Positions 8,510-15,972 are shown, numbered from the stretch's first letter. The stretch: 64,000 nt of DNA from an uncultured Candidatus Saccharibacteria bacterium (GCA_938017675.1 CALIJB010000005.1:62001-126000), one strand, 5' to 3'. The notes: generated from the letters alone by a model not told the origin. Numbers and translations are program-made.

Positions 8510-8637
8510 AGCAATTGCTCTAGCTTTTGGCAGGTTAGGATTGGTAGAATACTTAAGGTATACTCCGGCGTCTCCTCAAAAAAGATAAAGGCAAAAGCCT
8601 TTCTCTTTTCGCTCGGGAGACTTGGAGTATAGGCCAT
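8491..8637 (-). CDS. short 5-prime ORF of the IS element
   Basis: 48 codons from the ATG at 8637, which has a strong GGAGG site seven bases upstream. It begins MAYTPSLP, as some IS481 transposases do, and ends inside the transposase reading frame, overlapping its ATG by 19 bases. It may be the true start of the transposase, separated by a frameshift, or a short ORF whose translation opens the transposase start. A long inverted repeat (8559-8631, arms TATACTCC/GGAGTATA and GTCTCC/GGAGAC) covers most of it. Confidence 0.4.
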   Translation of the reverse strand: MAYTPSLPSEKRKAFAFIFFEETPEYTLSILPILTCQKLEQLLCGCWL

Positions 8638-8691
8638 AGCAGGCCCTCCTTTCTGTAATTAGTAGTTTAACTACAGTCTACGAGGCCTGCT
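8638..8691 (-). promoter_or_regulatory. hairpin masking the transposase ribosome site
   Basis: The arms AGCAGGCC (8638-8645) and GGCCTGCT (8684-8691) pair and enclose a GTAGTT/AACTAC inner hairpin and the GGAGG site. In IS elements such structures block translation from read-through transcripts. On the plus strand the stem is followed by TTTTT, so it could also stop transcription running toward rpiB. Confidence 0.55.
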
Positions 8692-8798
8692 TTTTGGTTG
8701 CAAAGGTTTTTGGTAGTGTACGTACTTTCTGTCAAGTAATTACGCTCCACCTCTGGAGAAATCTCCAACTTTCCCTCTCAAAAACCTCCGAAATCGCT

Positions 8799-8804
8799 TA
8801 TACT
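8799..8804 (+). promoter_or_regulatory. -10 box of leaderless promoter for rpiB
   Basis: TATACT lies exactly six bases before the ATG at 8811. No clear -35 box was seen. Confidence 0.5.
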
Positions 8805-8810
8805 GAAATC

Positions 8811-9261
8811 ATGAAAATCTATCTCGGTTCAGACCATTATGGCTTTTTTGAAAGAAAAAGTTTTTGCATATTTGGCAGAAAACGGTTATGATGTGCAAGA
8901 TGTCGGCGGTGTGGAATTGAATCCAGACGATGATTTTCCGCAATTTGCCCAGGCGGCAGCGCTGAAAGTGATCGGCGATGACAGTAAAGACCCACGAGCA
9001 ATTTTGATTTGCGACGGCAGTCAAGGCATGTATATGGCGGCTAACCGTTTCAAGGGAATCCGTGCCAGTGCGATTTGGGATGCTTTTGAGGCAAAGATGA
9101 CGCGTAATGATAACGACTCGAATGTGCTGTGTTTGCCGGCGCGAATCTTGGAATATGATGAATCTGCTTGGAAAGGCATTGTTGAGACGTGGCTAAACAC
9201 GCCGTATGCCAACGCTCCGCGGTTTAATCGGCGCAATACGCAGTTGGATGAACTATCATGA
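8811..9261 (+). pseudogene. rpiB: ribose-5-phosphate isomerase B, frameshifted
   Basis: Residues 1-10 (MKIYLGSDHYG) are the standard RpiB/LacA start with the active-site GSDH. The frame then changes at a run of six T (8844-8849), and the remaining 139 residues continue in another frame from about 8842, including the anion-hole DGSQGMYMAANRFKGIRA region and the family-type C-terminus. RpiB interconverts ribulose-5-phosphate and ribose-5-phosphate. The normal family sequence would need two more T (or one fewer). This may be a real inactivating indel, slippage on the T run, or a homopolymer sequencing error. The rest of the protein looks undamaged, which suggests a recent event. The start is leaderless. 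Confidence 0.8.
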
Positions 9262-9448
9262 GCGCAGTAATTACCCCGGCGATTTTGGCAGCGCCGTGGC
9301 GGAAATTCTCAGCCAGACATTGCCAGTTAAGGTTCTGCGGATTGGTGTCAACGACCAATTCGGCGAAAGCGGTCCGGTAGCTGAATTGTGGAAAAAGCAT
9401 GGGCTGGATGTCGAAGCGATTATCCAGCAAATAAAAAGTATGTTGTAA
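9258..9448 (+). pseudogene. fused remnant: start of ribulose-phosphate epimerase-like gene joined to C-terminus of transketolase
   Basis: The ATG at 9258 overlaps the rpiB stop and reads MSAVITPAILA, which looks like the start of a ribulose-phosphate 3-epimerase. A different frame then carries the last 60 or so residues of a transketolase C-terminal domain: the FGSAVAE motif, the RIGV stretch, and the FGESG motif near the end. The simplest reading is a deletion that removed most of an rpe gene and nearly all of a tkt gene between two short similar stretches near 9280. The C-terminal tkt piece alone cannot be an enzyme. Whether intact copies exist elsewhere in the genome is not visible. Confidence 0.6.
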
Positions 9449-9475
9449 AACGTGGTAAATAATTCCAGTGAACTA

Positions 9476-9583
9476 GCCCGCCGAACATCTCAAACCGAAC
9501 CGGGTCTCAACCCGGGAAATATCAAGAAAGATATCTCAATCGGGGAGACGTTCAGCGAGTAGTTCAGCGGGCGTTAAGCCCGC
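9476..9583 (-). ncRNA. 3-prime structured RNA element of cassette B
   Basis: The arms GCCCGC (9476-9481) and GCGGGC (9567-9572) form the outer stem. Inside are AAC-TCTC/GAGA-GTT and CCGA/TCGG helices, then two apical hairpins with CCGGG/CCCGG and ATATC/GATAT arms. A competing hairpin, GCGGGC-GTTAA-GCCCGC (9567-9583), uses the right arm of the outer stem. The layout matches element A at 7067-7174 although most stem bases differ, so base pairing rather than sequence seems to be kept. Confidence 0.55.
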
Positions 9584-9591
9584 GAGTGGTG

Positions 9592-9852
9592 TCAGATTAT
9601 GTCAAGCTCATCCGCCACCTTACAGATTACACCCACACTACCGAACACTTGCCACATAGCGGCAAATGCAAAAACGGTTGTGTTGGAGGTGGCGTATGGC
9701 TCGAAAGTCATCCAGAACGAAACGCTGAAAACAACAATGGCGATGACCCCTGCGATCATGCCAATAGTGTTTCTCATGGCGACCGCCAGAGCGGTCGCCA
9801 TGGGCGCGAGGATGTAAATGGAGACAAGGGTGATAGCAAGGATGGTGTTCAT
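9592..9852 (-). CDS. small membrane protein of cassette B
   Basis: 86 residues from the ATG at 9852, which has a GGAGG site six bases upstream; the ATG at 9858 lies too close to that site. Hydrophobic stretches at about 1-22, 30-50 and 58-76 predict two or three membrane passes, with very few charges until the acidic C-terminus. No family is recognised. It shares promoter, leader fold and 3-prime fold with the cassette at 7067-7519, but the encoded protein is different. A membrane-active peptide, toxin, immunity factor or signalling peptide are all conceivable; nothing in the sequence decides. Confidence 0.6.
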   Translation of the reverse strand: MNTILAITLVSIYILAPMATALAVAMRNTIGMIAGVIAIVVFSVSFWMTFEPYATSNTTVFAFAAMWQVFGSVGVICKVADELDII

Positions 9853-9879
9853 GACCATCCTCCTTTCTGTTCTCTTTCA

Positions 9880-9922
9880 CTCAAGCTAAAGGGCGACTCT
9901 TGCCCTAAGACTGTAGCTTGAG
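9880..9922 (-). promoter_or_regulatory. structured 5-prime leader of cassette B
   Basis: The outer arms CTCAAGCTA (9914-9922, minus strand) and TAGCTTGAG (9880-9888) are perfectly paired and enclose an AGGGC/GCCCT hairpin (9890-9906). It is the counterpart of 7434-7477, with paired changes in the outer stem. Confidence 0.6.
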
Positions 9923-9936
9923 CAAAAGCTAATATA

Positions 9937-9965
9937 TATATATCAGTACTTGAATAAAATGTCAA
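9937..9965 (-). promoter_or_regulatory. promoter of cassette B
   Basis: TTGACA (9960-9965) and TATATA (9937-9942) are 17 bases apart on the minus strand, the same as in cassette A. Confidence 0.75.
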
Positions 9966-10119
9966 TGAATTTTAGGCAAAAATGTGACATTATATGTTCT
10001 TACGGTGTTTAATTCGAAAGATAAATTAATTATCTATTGTTAAATACGTCTATCTCCGTCGTTAAGAGTACTGTAGTATAATGAAATTATATAGTGAAGC
10101 TACACCAGAAGGGGGAATT

Positions 10120-10491
10120 ATGACATTTGAAGAAGTGCAAGGACTAGTGATGGATCATATTCGCGCGCGGAAGTGGGATAAGACGAATGATTCGCGCGGT
10201 TTGGCGATATCGTTGTCGCTGGAAGCTAATGAATTATTAGAATATTTCCAGTGGGGCGACAAGCATATCGGCACCAAAGACGACATGGCGAGCGAACTGG
10301 CCGATATCATTATTTATGCTATTCAATTTGCTGCGCGCTTTGATATCAATATCCCCGAAGCGGTTGCTGCAAAAATTGCCAAGCAGGCTGAAAAATACCC
10401 AGTCGAGATTTTTGAGATTGAAGATGAAGCCGAGCAAAATCGCTGCTGGCTGGAAGCTAAGAAAAATTATAAGAAGGATACGACGTTATGA
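10120..10491 (+). CDS. MazG-like nucleotide pyrophosphohydrolase
   Basis: 123 residues. It shows the all-alpha MazG/RS21-C6 pattern: LEANELLE (about 37-44) with metal-binding Glu residues, and ELADIIIYAIQFA (about 60-72) with the paired acidic residue. These enzymes hydrolyse non-canonical or excess dNTPs to monophosphates and pyrophosphate. An upstream ATG at 10081 lies inside a TATAAT box (10076-10081) and cannot be the start. The ATG at 10120 has a GAAGGGGGA ribosome site. The next gene overlaps its stop codon. Confidence 0.87.
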   Translation: MTFEEVQGLVMDHIRARKWDKTNDSRGLAISLSLEANELLEYFQWGDKHIGTKDDMASELADIIIYAIQFAARFDINIPEAVAAKIAKQAEKYPVEIFEIEDEAEQNRCWLEAKKNYKKDTTL

Positions 10492-11102
10492 AAAAGAGGG
10501 TTGGTATGAACAAAAAAACCATTGCGATTATTTCCGTCATAATCATCTTGTGCAGCGCTACGGCTGGATTGTGGTATAACTACCGGCGCACTGCCGAGCA
10601 GCCGAAAAATCCGTCTACCAACGTGTCCGATGCCGCCAAATTCAAGTCAGAATATCCGCGAGTGGCGGCGAATAATCACTTCGTTTATGCTAGCGATAAA
10701 GAAGTCCTTAGTGTCTTTGATAGCGGCAGCGGTGTGGTTTTCTTGGGTTTTCCACAATGTCCGTGGTGCCAGCATTTGAGCGAATATGTTGATCAGGCGG
10801 CTCGCACCGAGGGTATTGATAAGATATATTACTTGAATATTCGCGATGCCCGCGCTAGCAACAACGAAGTTTACCAAAAATTGGTCAAGAAACTAGAGCC
10901 GTATTTGGATAAAGACGACAGTGGCAAGCCGCGAATATTCGTACCGGATGTCTCGATTGTCAAGAACGGCAAGATTATCGGTCGCTACAAAGAGGAATCG
11001 ACTGGCGACGATAACATCACGCCAGATAAATACTGGACGAGTGAAAGGATTGAACGAACATCGTCGCAGCTGCGCGGATTTATGCGGCAGCTGAAAGGTT
11101 AA
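10488..11102 (+). CDS. membrane-anchored thioredoxin-like protein
   Basis: 204 residues (186 if the ATG at 10506, which has a better ribosome site, is used). One N-terminal membrane segment (about 10-30) anchors a thioredoxin-fold domain outside the cell. The redox motif CPWC is at about 93-96, in a GFPQCPWCQHL context typical of bacteriocin-transport-accessory or PedC-like thioredoxins. It probably reduces, or supplies electrons to, extracytoplasmic thiols. Two more thiol-disulfide genes (11983-13298) lie on the other strand nearby. It overlaps the upstream gene in an ATGA-like junction, so the two are co-transcribed. Confidence 0.82.
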   Translation: MKKRVGMNKKTIAIISVIIILCSATAGLWYNYRRTAEQPKNPSTNVSDAAKFKSEYPRVAANNHFVYASDKEVLSVFDSGSGVVFLGFPQCPWCQHLSEYVDQAARTEGIDKIYYLNIRDARASNNEVYQKLVKKLEPYLDKDDSGKPRIFVPDVSIVKNGKIIGRYKEESTGDDNITPDKYWTSERIERTSSQLRGFMRQLKG

Positions 11103-11983
11103 TTTTCTGGGTTAGCGTCGTCTTTTGGCTGTTGTTTATCACTTTTGCGCTGGCGTTTTGGTTTGATGCCGACCAGATAACTCCCAATTGTCCAGCCTTT
11201 AGCAATCCTTGGTATGATAAACAACTGAATAATAATCCAGACCCCCAACTCCGTAAGATAGAATCTACCAGGTTGTATGGTGTCTATGAAAAACGGATAA
11301 ACTAGCGACCGGGTAACTACTGAGGCGAAGATAATAAGGGCTACGTTGATGCAGCCGGCTAAGAATTTATTGCGGCGATTGGGCGCGGCGTAGTTTTCGT
11401 CGCTGAGTTTGACGCTGGGAACTTTATAACCGATTAGCCATGTCAACATAAATCCGAGTAAGCAGCCAAAGGTATTGGTTATTAAATCATTAACATCAAA
11501 CAGCCGATAGCTGCAAGGATATAAACCGAACACGCCAGTTAGCTGCGTCACCTCTATTAGCATCGATAAAAGAAAGCCGCTTAGCAACGCAAATTTCCAA
11601 TGCTTGTGAAAATACGCTTTCATAAAAATGCCCAGCGGCACAAAGAAAACGATGTTCATAACTAATTGCAGCGTGATATATAGAGTATCTTTGTTAGGCT
11701 GAACGATGTCGTTAATCCAGTTGAAGGGGGTAAGCTGCGGCTGGATGTGATATGTTTGGCAAAAGGTAATCGGGTCTTTTGGTACTGGCGACAGCGTAAA
11801 AAAGATTAGCCCTGTGAAATAGAGAATTGAGACGTAGGAAAAGAATACATACGACCACGTTACGCGCCGGCGCATGATCAGCCGTGAAATGATGAATGGT
11901 ATGGTCAAGAGGATGCATAAAAAAGGCCAGAAACTCAAAGATCCGATCAGCGGCGCTGAAAATGAATTGAGAAATTTTAGCAT
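11099..11983 (-). CDS. VanZ-family membrane protein
   Basis: 294 residues with about seven membrane helices. The central part has the VanZ pattern: NIVFFVPLGIF, then a SMLIEVTQL helix, then FDVNDLITNTFGCLLG. The C-terminal part adds further helices and a basic, hydrophilic tail. VanZ proteins are poorly understood; some confer low-level teicoplanin resistance. The stop overlaps the convergent thioredoxin-like gene by four bases, and the start shares a base with the stop of the upstream DsbA-like gene, so it is in that operon. Confidence 0.85.
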   Translation of the reverse strand: MLKFLNSFSAPLIGSLSFWPFLCILLTIPFIISRLIMRRRVTWSYVFFSYVSILYFTGLIFFTLSPVPKDPITFCQTYHIQPQLTPFNWINDIVQPNKDTLYITLQLVMNIVFFVPLGIFMKAYFHKHWKFALLSGFLLSMLIEVTQLTGVFGLYPCSYRLFDVNDLITNTFGCLLGFMLTWLIGYKVPSVKLSDENYAAPNRRNKFLAGCINVALIIFASVVTRSLVYPFFIDTIQPGRFYLTELGVWIIIQLFIIPRIAKGWTIGSYLVGIKPKRQRKSDKQQPKDDANPEN

Positions 11984-12699
11984 TAATTAACGCCGCCAGC
12001 CTTCAGAATAGCCTTCAATCCGTCCTCGCCGCCGGCAAAGCCGCTGGTTTGGTAGTCGTTGATGATCATGTACGGCAAACCGTTGACGCCGAGCGATAAG
12101 GCTTTTTGCGTGTTGCCGTTGATTTCTTGCTGGTGGGAGTCGCCTTTCATGCAGTCGGCGAACTTGGCGGTGTCCAGGCCGACATTCTTGGCGGATGTTT
12201 CAAAGTAGCTGAGCGGCAGCAGCGGGATTTCCTTTGGCACAGCGACGTTTTTGACACCGATGCCTTTGTCGAAGTAGTCCGTTTTGATGCGCGGCACGAT
12301 GTTGTGAGTGTATTGCCAATATTTATCCTGGTCGGCGGCGCAGAACGCGGCTTTAGCACCTTGCTCGGTGTTTGGTACCTTATCCTTTAGCAAAGTGACG
12401 ATTCGGTGTTCGTAGCGTAATTTGCCGGATTTGATGTAGTCGTTTTTGAAAGAATCGTTGCTGGTGGCATCTTCAACCTGGGCGCAGAACGAGCAGAAAT
12501 AATCGGTGTAATCGATAAACACATTTTTCGCATCTGCCGAGCCTTGCGACATATGTTCGTTCCATGGTTTACCGTTGCCGATATGCTGATTCGGCGGCCG
12601 ATTGACAATACCGTAGATAAATAAAGCGACGATGCCGACGACGATGATTGACAAAACAACCCAAATTGGGGCAATGCCGCGTTCTTGTTGATGACTCAT
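11983..12699 (-). CDS. DsbA-like extracytoplasmic thiol-disulfide oxidoreductase
   Basis: 238 residues. An N-terminal membrane segment (about 11-32) is followed by a DsbA/BdbD-type thioredoxin fold (Thioredoxin_4). The active site reads CSFC (about 68-71) and the cis-proline loop is GVNGLPYMI (about 202-210). Two further Cys residues lie in the helical insert. The protein should form disulfides in exported proteins. It overlaps the upstream membrane gene (12696-13298) by four bases; that gene also has a CxxC pair and may recycle it. Confidence 0.88.
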   Translation of the reverse strand: MSHQQERGIAPIWVVLSIIVVGIVALFIYGIVNRPPNQHIGNGKPWNEHMSQGSADAKNVFIDYTDYFCSFCAQVEDATSNDSFKNDYIKSGKLRYEHRIVTLLKDKVPNTEQGAKAAFCAADQDKYWQYTHNIVPRIKTDYFDKGIGVKNVAVPKEIPLLPLSYFETSAKNVGLDTAKFADCMKGDSHQQEINGNTQKALSLGVNGLPYMIINDYQTSGFAGGEDGLKAILKAGGVN

Positions 12700-13298
12700 G
12701 ACTTTTCCTCCTGTTTGGCTAATTGTGCGTAAACGAATGCGATTTGTCCAGATTTGTAAAGCGACGCTAGGCTAAGTACAAGTGCTAAGATTAGTACGAT
12801 AGTACCAGCAACATTGGCGGCGGTAGCAGCCGCTGCGCCCGAGAAAAACAGAGTAACAATCGGTAAGATTAATGAGGTGCCGCACGGTACGCAGCCGAGG
12901 CCGATAGCGGCAGCAATTGAGGTAATACCGCTGACGCTGAGTTGGCGAGCTACGTCTTGTTCGTTGCGTTTGTTACGTCGTGCTGTAAATATTACAACAG
13001 CAAGTGATAAACCTTGTAGGATAGAGACGATTAGTAGCAGCGCGCCGTTTGGCGTGGTGAAACCTTGCTTGAGTAGTTCGGCGAGCATATTACCAGCAAC
13101 AGCGAGTTTATCGACAATTGATAGCCGCGATAAAAACAACGGTCCATAAAAGTTGCCGTTAATCGCAAAGAAAATAGCAATGGCGAATAACAAAGAAAAC
13201 CCCGCCGCCAGCACGCCGTAGCGCGGCAGTTTCAATAGCGCGCCGATACCAGCAGCGGCAGTTTTGACAGTTTCTTTTTGCTGTCGGATACGCTCCAT
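12696..13298 (-). CDS. polytopic membrane protein with a CVPC motif (possible redox partner of DsbA)
   Basis: 200 residues with four to five membrane helices. A CVPCG motif (about 136-140) lies at the start of a membrane helix, in a setting reminiscent of CcdA/DsbD-type transmembrane electron carriers, although the protein is only half-size and the match is not strong. Being co-transcribed and overlapping with the DsbA-like gene, it is a good candidate to re-oxidise or reduce it. A TATAAT box lies nine bases before the ATG, so the mRNA leader is only a few bases long. Confidence 0.6.
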   Translation of the reverse strand: MERIRQQKETVKTAAAGIGALLKLPRYGVLAAGFSLLFAIAIFFAINGNFYGPLFLSRLSIVDKLAVAGNMLAELLKQGFTTPNGALLLIVSILQGLSLAVVIFTARRNKRNEQDVARQLSVSGITSIAAAIGLGCVPCGTSLILPIVTLFFSGAAAATAANVAGTIVLILALVLSLASLYKSGQIAFVYAQLAKQEEKS

Positions 13299-13404
13299 AT
13301 GATTCTTATTATACGCTAAAATTTGGAGAATTGGATTGAGTCGGCTTTAATGTTGAGATGTGAAATGGTATTATTGTATATATAAAACTGTGATTGGAGG
13401 GGTT

Positions 13405-14364
13405 ATGGAAACGGGTGGCTTGACAGTGAAAAGCATTGCTAGTGCTCTTGATATAAATTTGATTTATGCTCGTCGTTTGTTTCAGCTATCACAAAAAAAT
13501 AGTACACTTGACGATATTAGGAAAATTGTTGAAGATAAGCCAAAGCCGTTTGTAAAATGGGTCGGAGGTAAGCGGCAGCTGCTTAAACAATTCCGTGAAT
13601 TAAATCTATATCCGCCCGAGTGTTTTAACCCAGAATCAAATACATATTTTGAGCCGTTTGTTGGTGGCGGTGCAGTATTTTTTGATCTATTGCCAAAACA
13701 TGCAGAATTATCAGATACTAACAGAGAATTGGTAATAACTTACAATGTCATAAAAGACAACGTTGATGGTTTAATCAAGTCGCTAAAAAAACATATCTAT
13801 AACAAAGAATATTACCTAAGAGTTCGCGCTCAAGATATTAATGAATTATCCGATATAGAGATAGCGTCGCGTTTTATTTTTCTTAATCGAACTGGTTTTA
13901 ATGGTATTTACCGAGTAAATAAGAGCGGTCAGTTTAATGTTCCATTTGGTCGATATAAAAATCCGCTTATTTGTGATGAGAATAATTTGCGTAAAGCCTC
14001 AGAAGCTCTGCAGGAAATTACTATTACTCATCGAGATTATAAAGATGTTCTAAAATTAGCGAAGATTGGCGATTTTATTTACTTTGATCCTCCGTATTAC
14101 CCGCTTAATCCAACATCTTCGTTTACCGCCTATACTGCTAAGGGTTTTTTCGAGAAGGAGCAAATAGAACTTCGCAACACCTTTGTTAAACTGCACGAAC
14201 GCGGATGTTTTGTTATGCTCTCAAATTCGGACACGCCATTTATTAATGAATTGTATTCTGGATTAGAGGGGGTTAGTATAAACAAGATAATTGCTGGACG
14301 TGCTATAAATTCAAAAGGATCAAAACGCGGTAAAATAAATGAGGTATTAGTAACAAATTACTAG
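13405..14364 (+). CDS. DNA adenine methyltransferase of a DpnII-type system
   Basis: 319 residues from the ATG at 13405, which has a GGAGG site; the frame is open 45 bases further up but no ribosome site lies there. It is a D12-class (Dam/DpnM) N6-adenine methyltransferase: KPFVKWVGGKRQLL (SAM-binding motif X region), FEPFVGGGAVFF (motif I), and catalytic DPPY at about 227. An added N-terminal segment of about 40 residues looks like a helix-turn-helix (residues about 5-30). The next gene is a DpnII-like endonuclease, so the target is very probably GATC. The DNA is AT-rich compared with the flanks, consistent with lateral transfer. Confidence 0.92.
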   Translation: METGGLTVKSIASALDINLIYARRLFQLSQKNSTLDDIRKIVEDKPKPFVKWVGGKRQLLKQFRELNLYPPECFNPESNTYFEPFVGGGAVFFDLLPKHAELSDTNRELVITYNVIKDNVDGLIKSLKKHIYNKEYYLRVRAQDINELSDIEIASRFIFLNRTGFNGIYRVNKSGQFNVPFGRYKNPLICDENNLRKASEALQEITITHRDYKDVLKLAKIGDFIYFDPPYYPLNPTSSFTAYTAKGFFEKEQIELRNTFVKLHERGCFVMLSNSDTPFINELYSGLEGVSINKIIAGRAINSKGSKRGKINEVLVTNY

Positions 14365-14368
14365 GATT

Positions 14369-15226
14369 ATGGAAAAAGATTTTAATTATTTAGTATCGAC
14401 ATTCAAGAGTTCAATTAAAACTTGGGATTATTTTGTAAATTGGAATAAGGTTTTTACGAGTAGTGCAGATATAGAAATAGTCTTAAATAAGCTCAATTAT
14501 TTGCTCGGCAAGGATAATTTGTATGAGGAATTTTGTAAGTTATACGAATCTAATCGCGATATAGTGAAAGCGTTGCCTATATTGATTGCCGTACGCGATA
14601 GTAGGCTAGAAGTTTACGATAAAATATCAAAAGAATCAGAGCTTTATGATTTTTCAGCTCAAGAAGACGACGCCAACAAGTATTTTAATTTTTTGGATAA
14701 GACTGGACTAGTGAACTTATTTAAGAAAGACGGTGTAAAAAACTTAGTAGACTATGTTACAGGTGTAGAAGTTGGGCTTGATAGTAATGGCAGGAAGAAT
14801 CGTGGCGGGACTTTGATGGAAGAGATTGTAGAATTATTTTTAGCTGATTTTTGTAGGCAAAATAATTTTGAGTATTTAAGTCAAGCTCGTCCAAATAGAA
14901 TAAAAGAAAAATGGGATTACGAGATTAAAGTTGATAAATCAGAGCGGAGTTTCGATTTTGCTGTTTACAACCCCCAAACAGGTAAAATTAAATTATTTGA
15001 AACAAATTTCTATAATGGTGGAGGCTCAAAATTGAAGGCTGTTTGCGGAGAATTTCGTAGTTTATATGACGAGTTAAAACTGCAGAATATTGACTTTGTA
15101 TGGATTACAGATGGTCTGGGGTGGCATACAGCAAAACGCCCCCTTGAAGAAACTTATAACCATAATGACTACATATTTAATCTCAGTATGCTTGAGCGTG
15201 GAGTATTAAATAATCTCTCATGGTAG
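14369..15226 (+). CDS. DpnII/MboI-type restriction endonuclease
   Basis: 285 residues, the usual size for DpnII. The family-typical segment RKNRGGTLMEE (about 137-147) and the following nuclease core are present: a DFAVYN stretch at about 196, then KLFETNFYNGGGSKL. It should cut unmethylated GATC sites. It begins four bases after the methyltransferase stop and overlaps the next gene by seven bases, so methyltransferase, nuclease and second methyltransferase form one operon. Confidence 0.9.
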   Translation: MEKDFNYLVSTFKSSIKTWDYFVNWNKVFTSSADIEIVLNKLNYLLGKDNLYEEFCKLYESNRDIVKALPILIAVRDSRLEVYDKISKESELYDFSAQEDDANKYFNFLDKTGLVNLFKKDGVKNLVDYVTGVEVGLDSNGRKNRGGTLMEEIVELFLADFCRQNNFEYLSQARPNRIKEKWDYEIKVDKSERSFDFAVYNPQTGKIKLFETNFYNGGGSKLKAVCGEFRSLYDELKLQNIDFVWITDGLGWHTAKRPLEETYNHNDYIFNLSMLERGVLNNLSW

Positions 15227-15972
15227 CCAAACCAAGAAAACTTCATCCGGACAACTTTGAGCTAGAATGTACGACTGTTTGGGCATTTCCGCGCCGCGGT
15301 AACTGGGCGACACATAAATCCGATTGGCGAGGTAATTGGTCTCCAGAAGTTGTAAGAAACTTGATATTGCGATACTCCAGCGAAGGCGATATTTTGCTCG
15401 ATCCAATGATTGGCGGCGGGACAACTGCCATTGAGGCAAAAATTCTCAATCGTCACATTATATGCTCTGATGTGAACGATAAGGCGCTGGAACGAACAAA
15501 AATATCGTTAGATTTTGAAGTGAAAAATGATGCTTGGCAAAAGATTGTTAAACGCGACGCGCGAGATTTAAGTAAAGCCGAAGACGAAAGTATAGACTTT
15601 ATACTTACTCATCCGCCGTATGCTGATATTATAAAATATAGCGGTGGAGAAATTAACGAAGATTTATCAAATATTCATGATATCGATGAGTTTACTGATG
15701 AGATGGAAAAGGTAGCTGCTGAACTATATCGTATTTTAAAGCCCGGTAAATTTTGTGCAATTCTAATTGGAGATACGCGACGTAATAAAATGTACCAGCC
15801 TATGGCGTATAAAGTTATGGATAGATTTTTAAGAGTAGGTTTTCAACTGAAAGAAGATATAATAAAACGCCAGTTTAATTGTAAGGCTACTGGTTTCTGG
15901 ATTAATAAATCGCAAGAAAGTAATTTTTTGCTAATAATGCATGAACATTTGTTTATTTTTCAGAAGATCTGA
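15220..15972 (+). CDS. second DNA methyltransferase of the DpnII-type operon
   Basis: 250 residues. A TVWAFPRRGNWATH segment leads into SAM motif I as LDPMIGGGTT (about 60-69), and the catalytic motif is THPPY (about 129-133), so the motif order is I then IV. This belongs to the N4/N6 amino-methyltransferase group with an FPxRG start. DpnII systems often carry a second methyltransferase (DpnA) that protects single-stranded DNA during uptake; DpnA has a different motif arrangement, so equivalence of role is a guess. The ATG at 15220 lies inside the nuclease gene. Confidence 0.85.
   Translation: MVAKPRKLHPDNFELECTTVWAFPRRGNWATHKSDWRGNWSPEVVRNLILRYSSEGDILLDPMIGGGTTAIEAKILNRHIICSDVNDKALERTKISLDFEVKNDAWQKIVKRDARDLSKAEDESIDFILTHPPYADIIKYSGGEINEDLSNIHDIDEFTDEMEKVAAELYRILKPGKFCAILIGDTRRNKMYQPMAYKVMDRFLRVGFQLKEDIIKRQFNCKATGFWINKSQESNFLLIMHEHLFIFQKI

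Larger units (their letters stand above)
7526..8735 (-). mobile_element. IS481-like insertion sequence (ends approximate)
   Basis: It is defined by a DDE transposase gene and its upstream hairpins. I could not identify terminal inverted repeats or a target duplication, so the limits are approximate. The left limit is placed where cassette A stops resembling cassette B (about 7525), and the right limit after the terminator-like hairpin near 8691. The element lies between two cassettes and next to broken rpiB and tkt genes, so it may have contributed to rearrangements here. Confidence 0.65.

Noticed and set aside
7514..8770. Weak direct similarity between the two flanks of the IS element (TGTCAA near 7514 and near 8730) as terminal repeats or target duplication
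   Set aside because: It is direct rather than inverted, imperfect, and the left copy is the -35 box of cassette A; I could not make a case for true IS ends.
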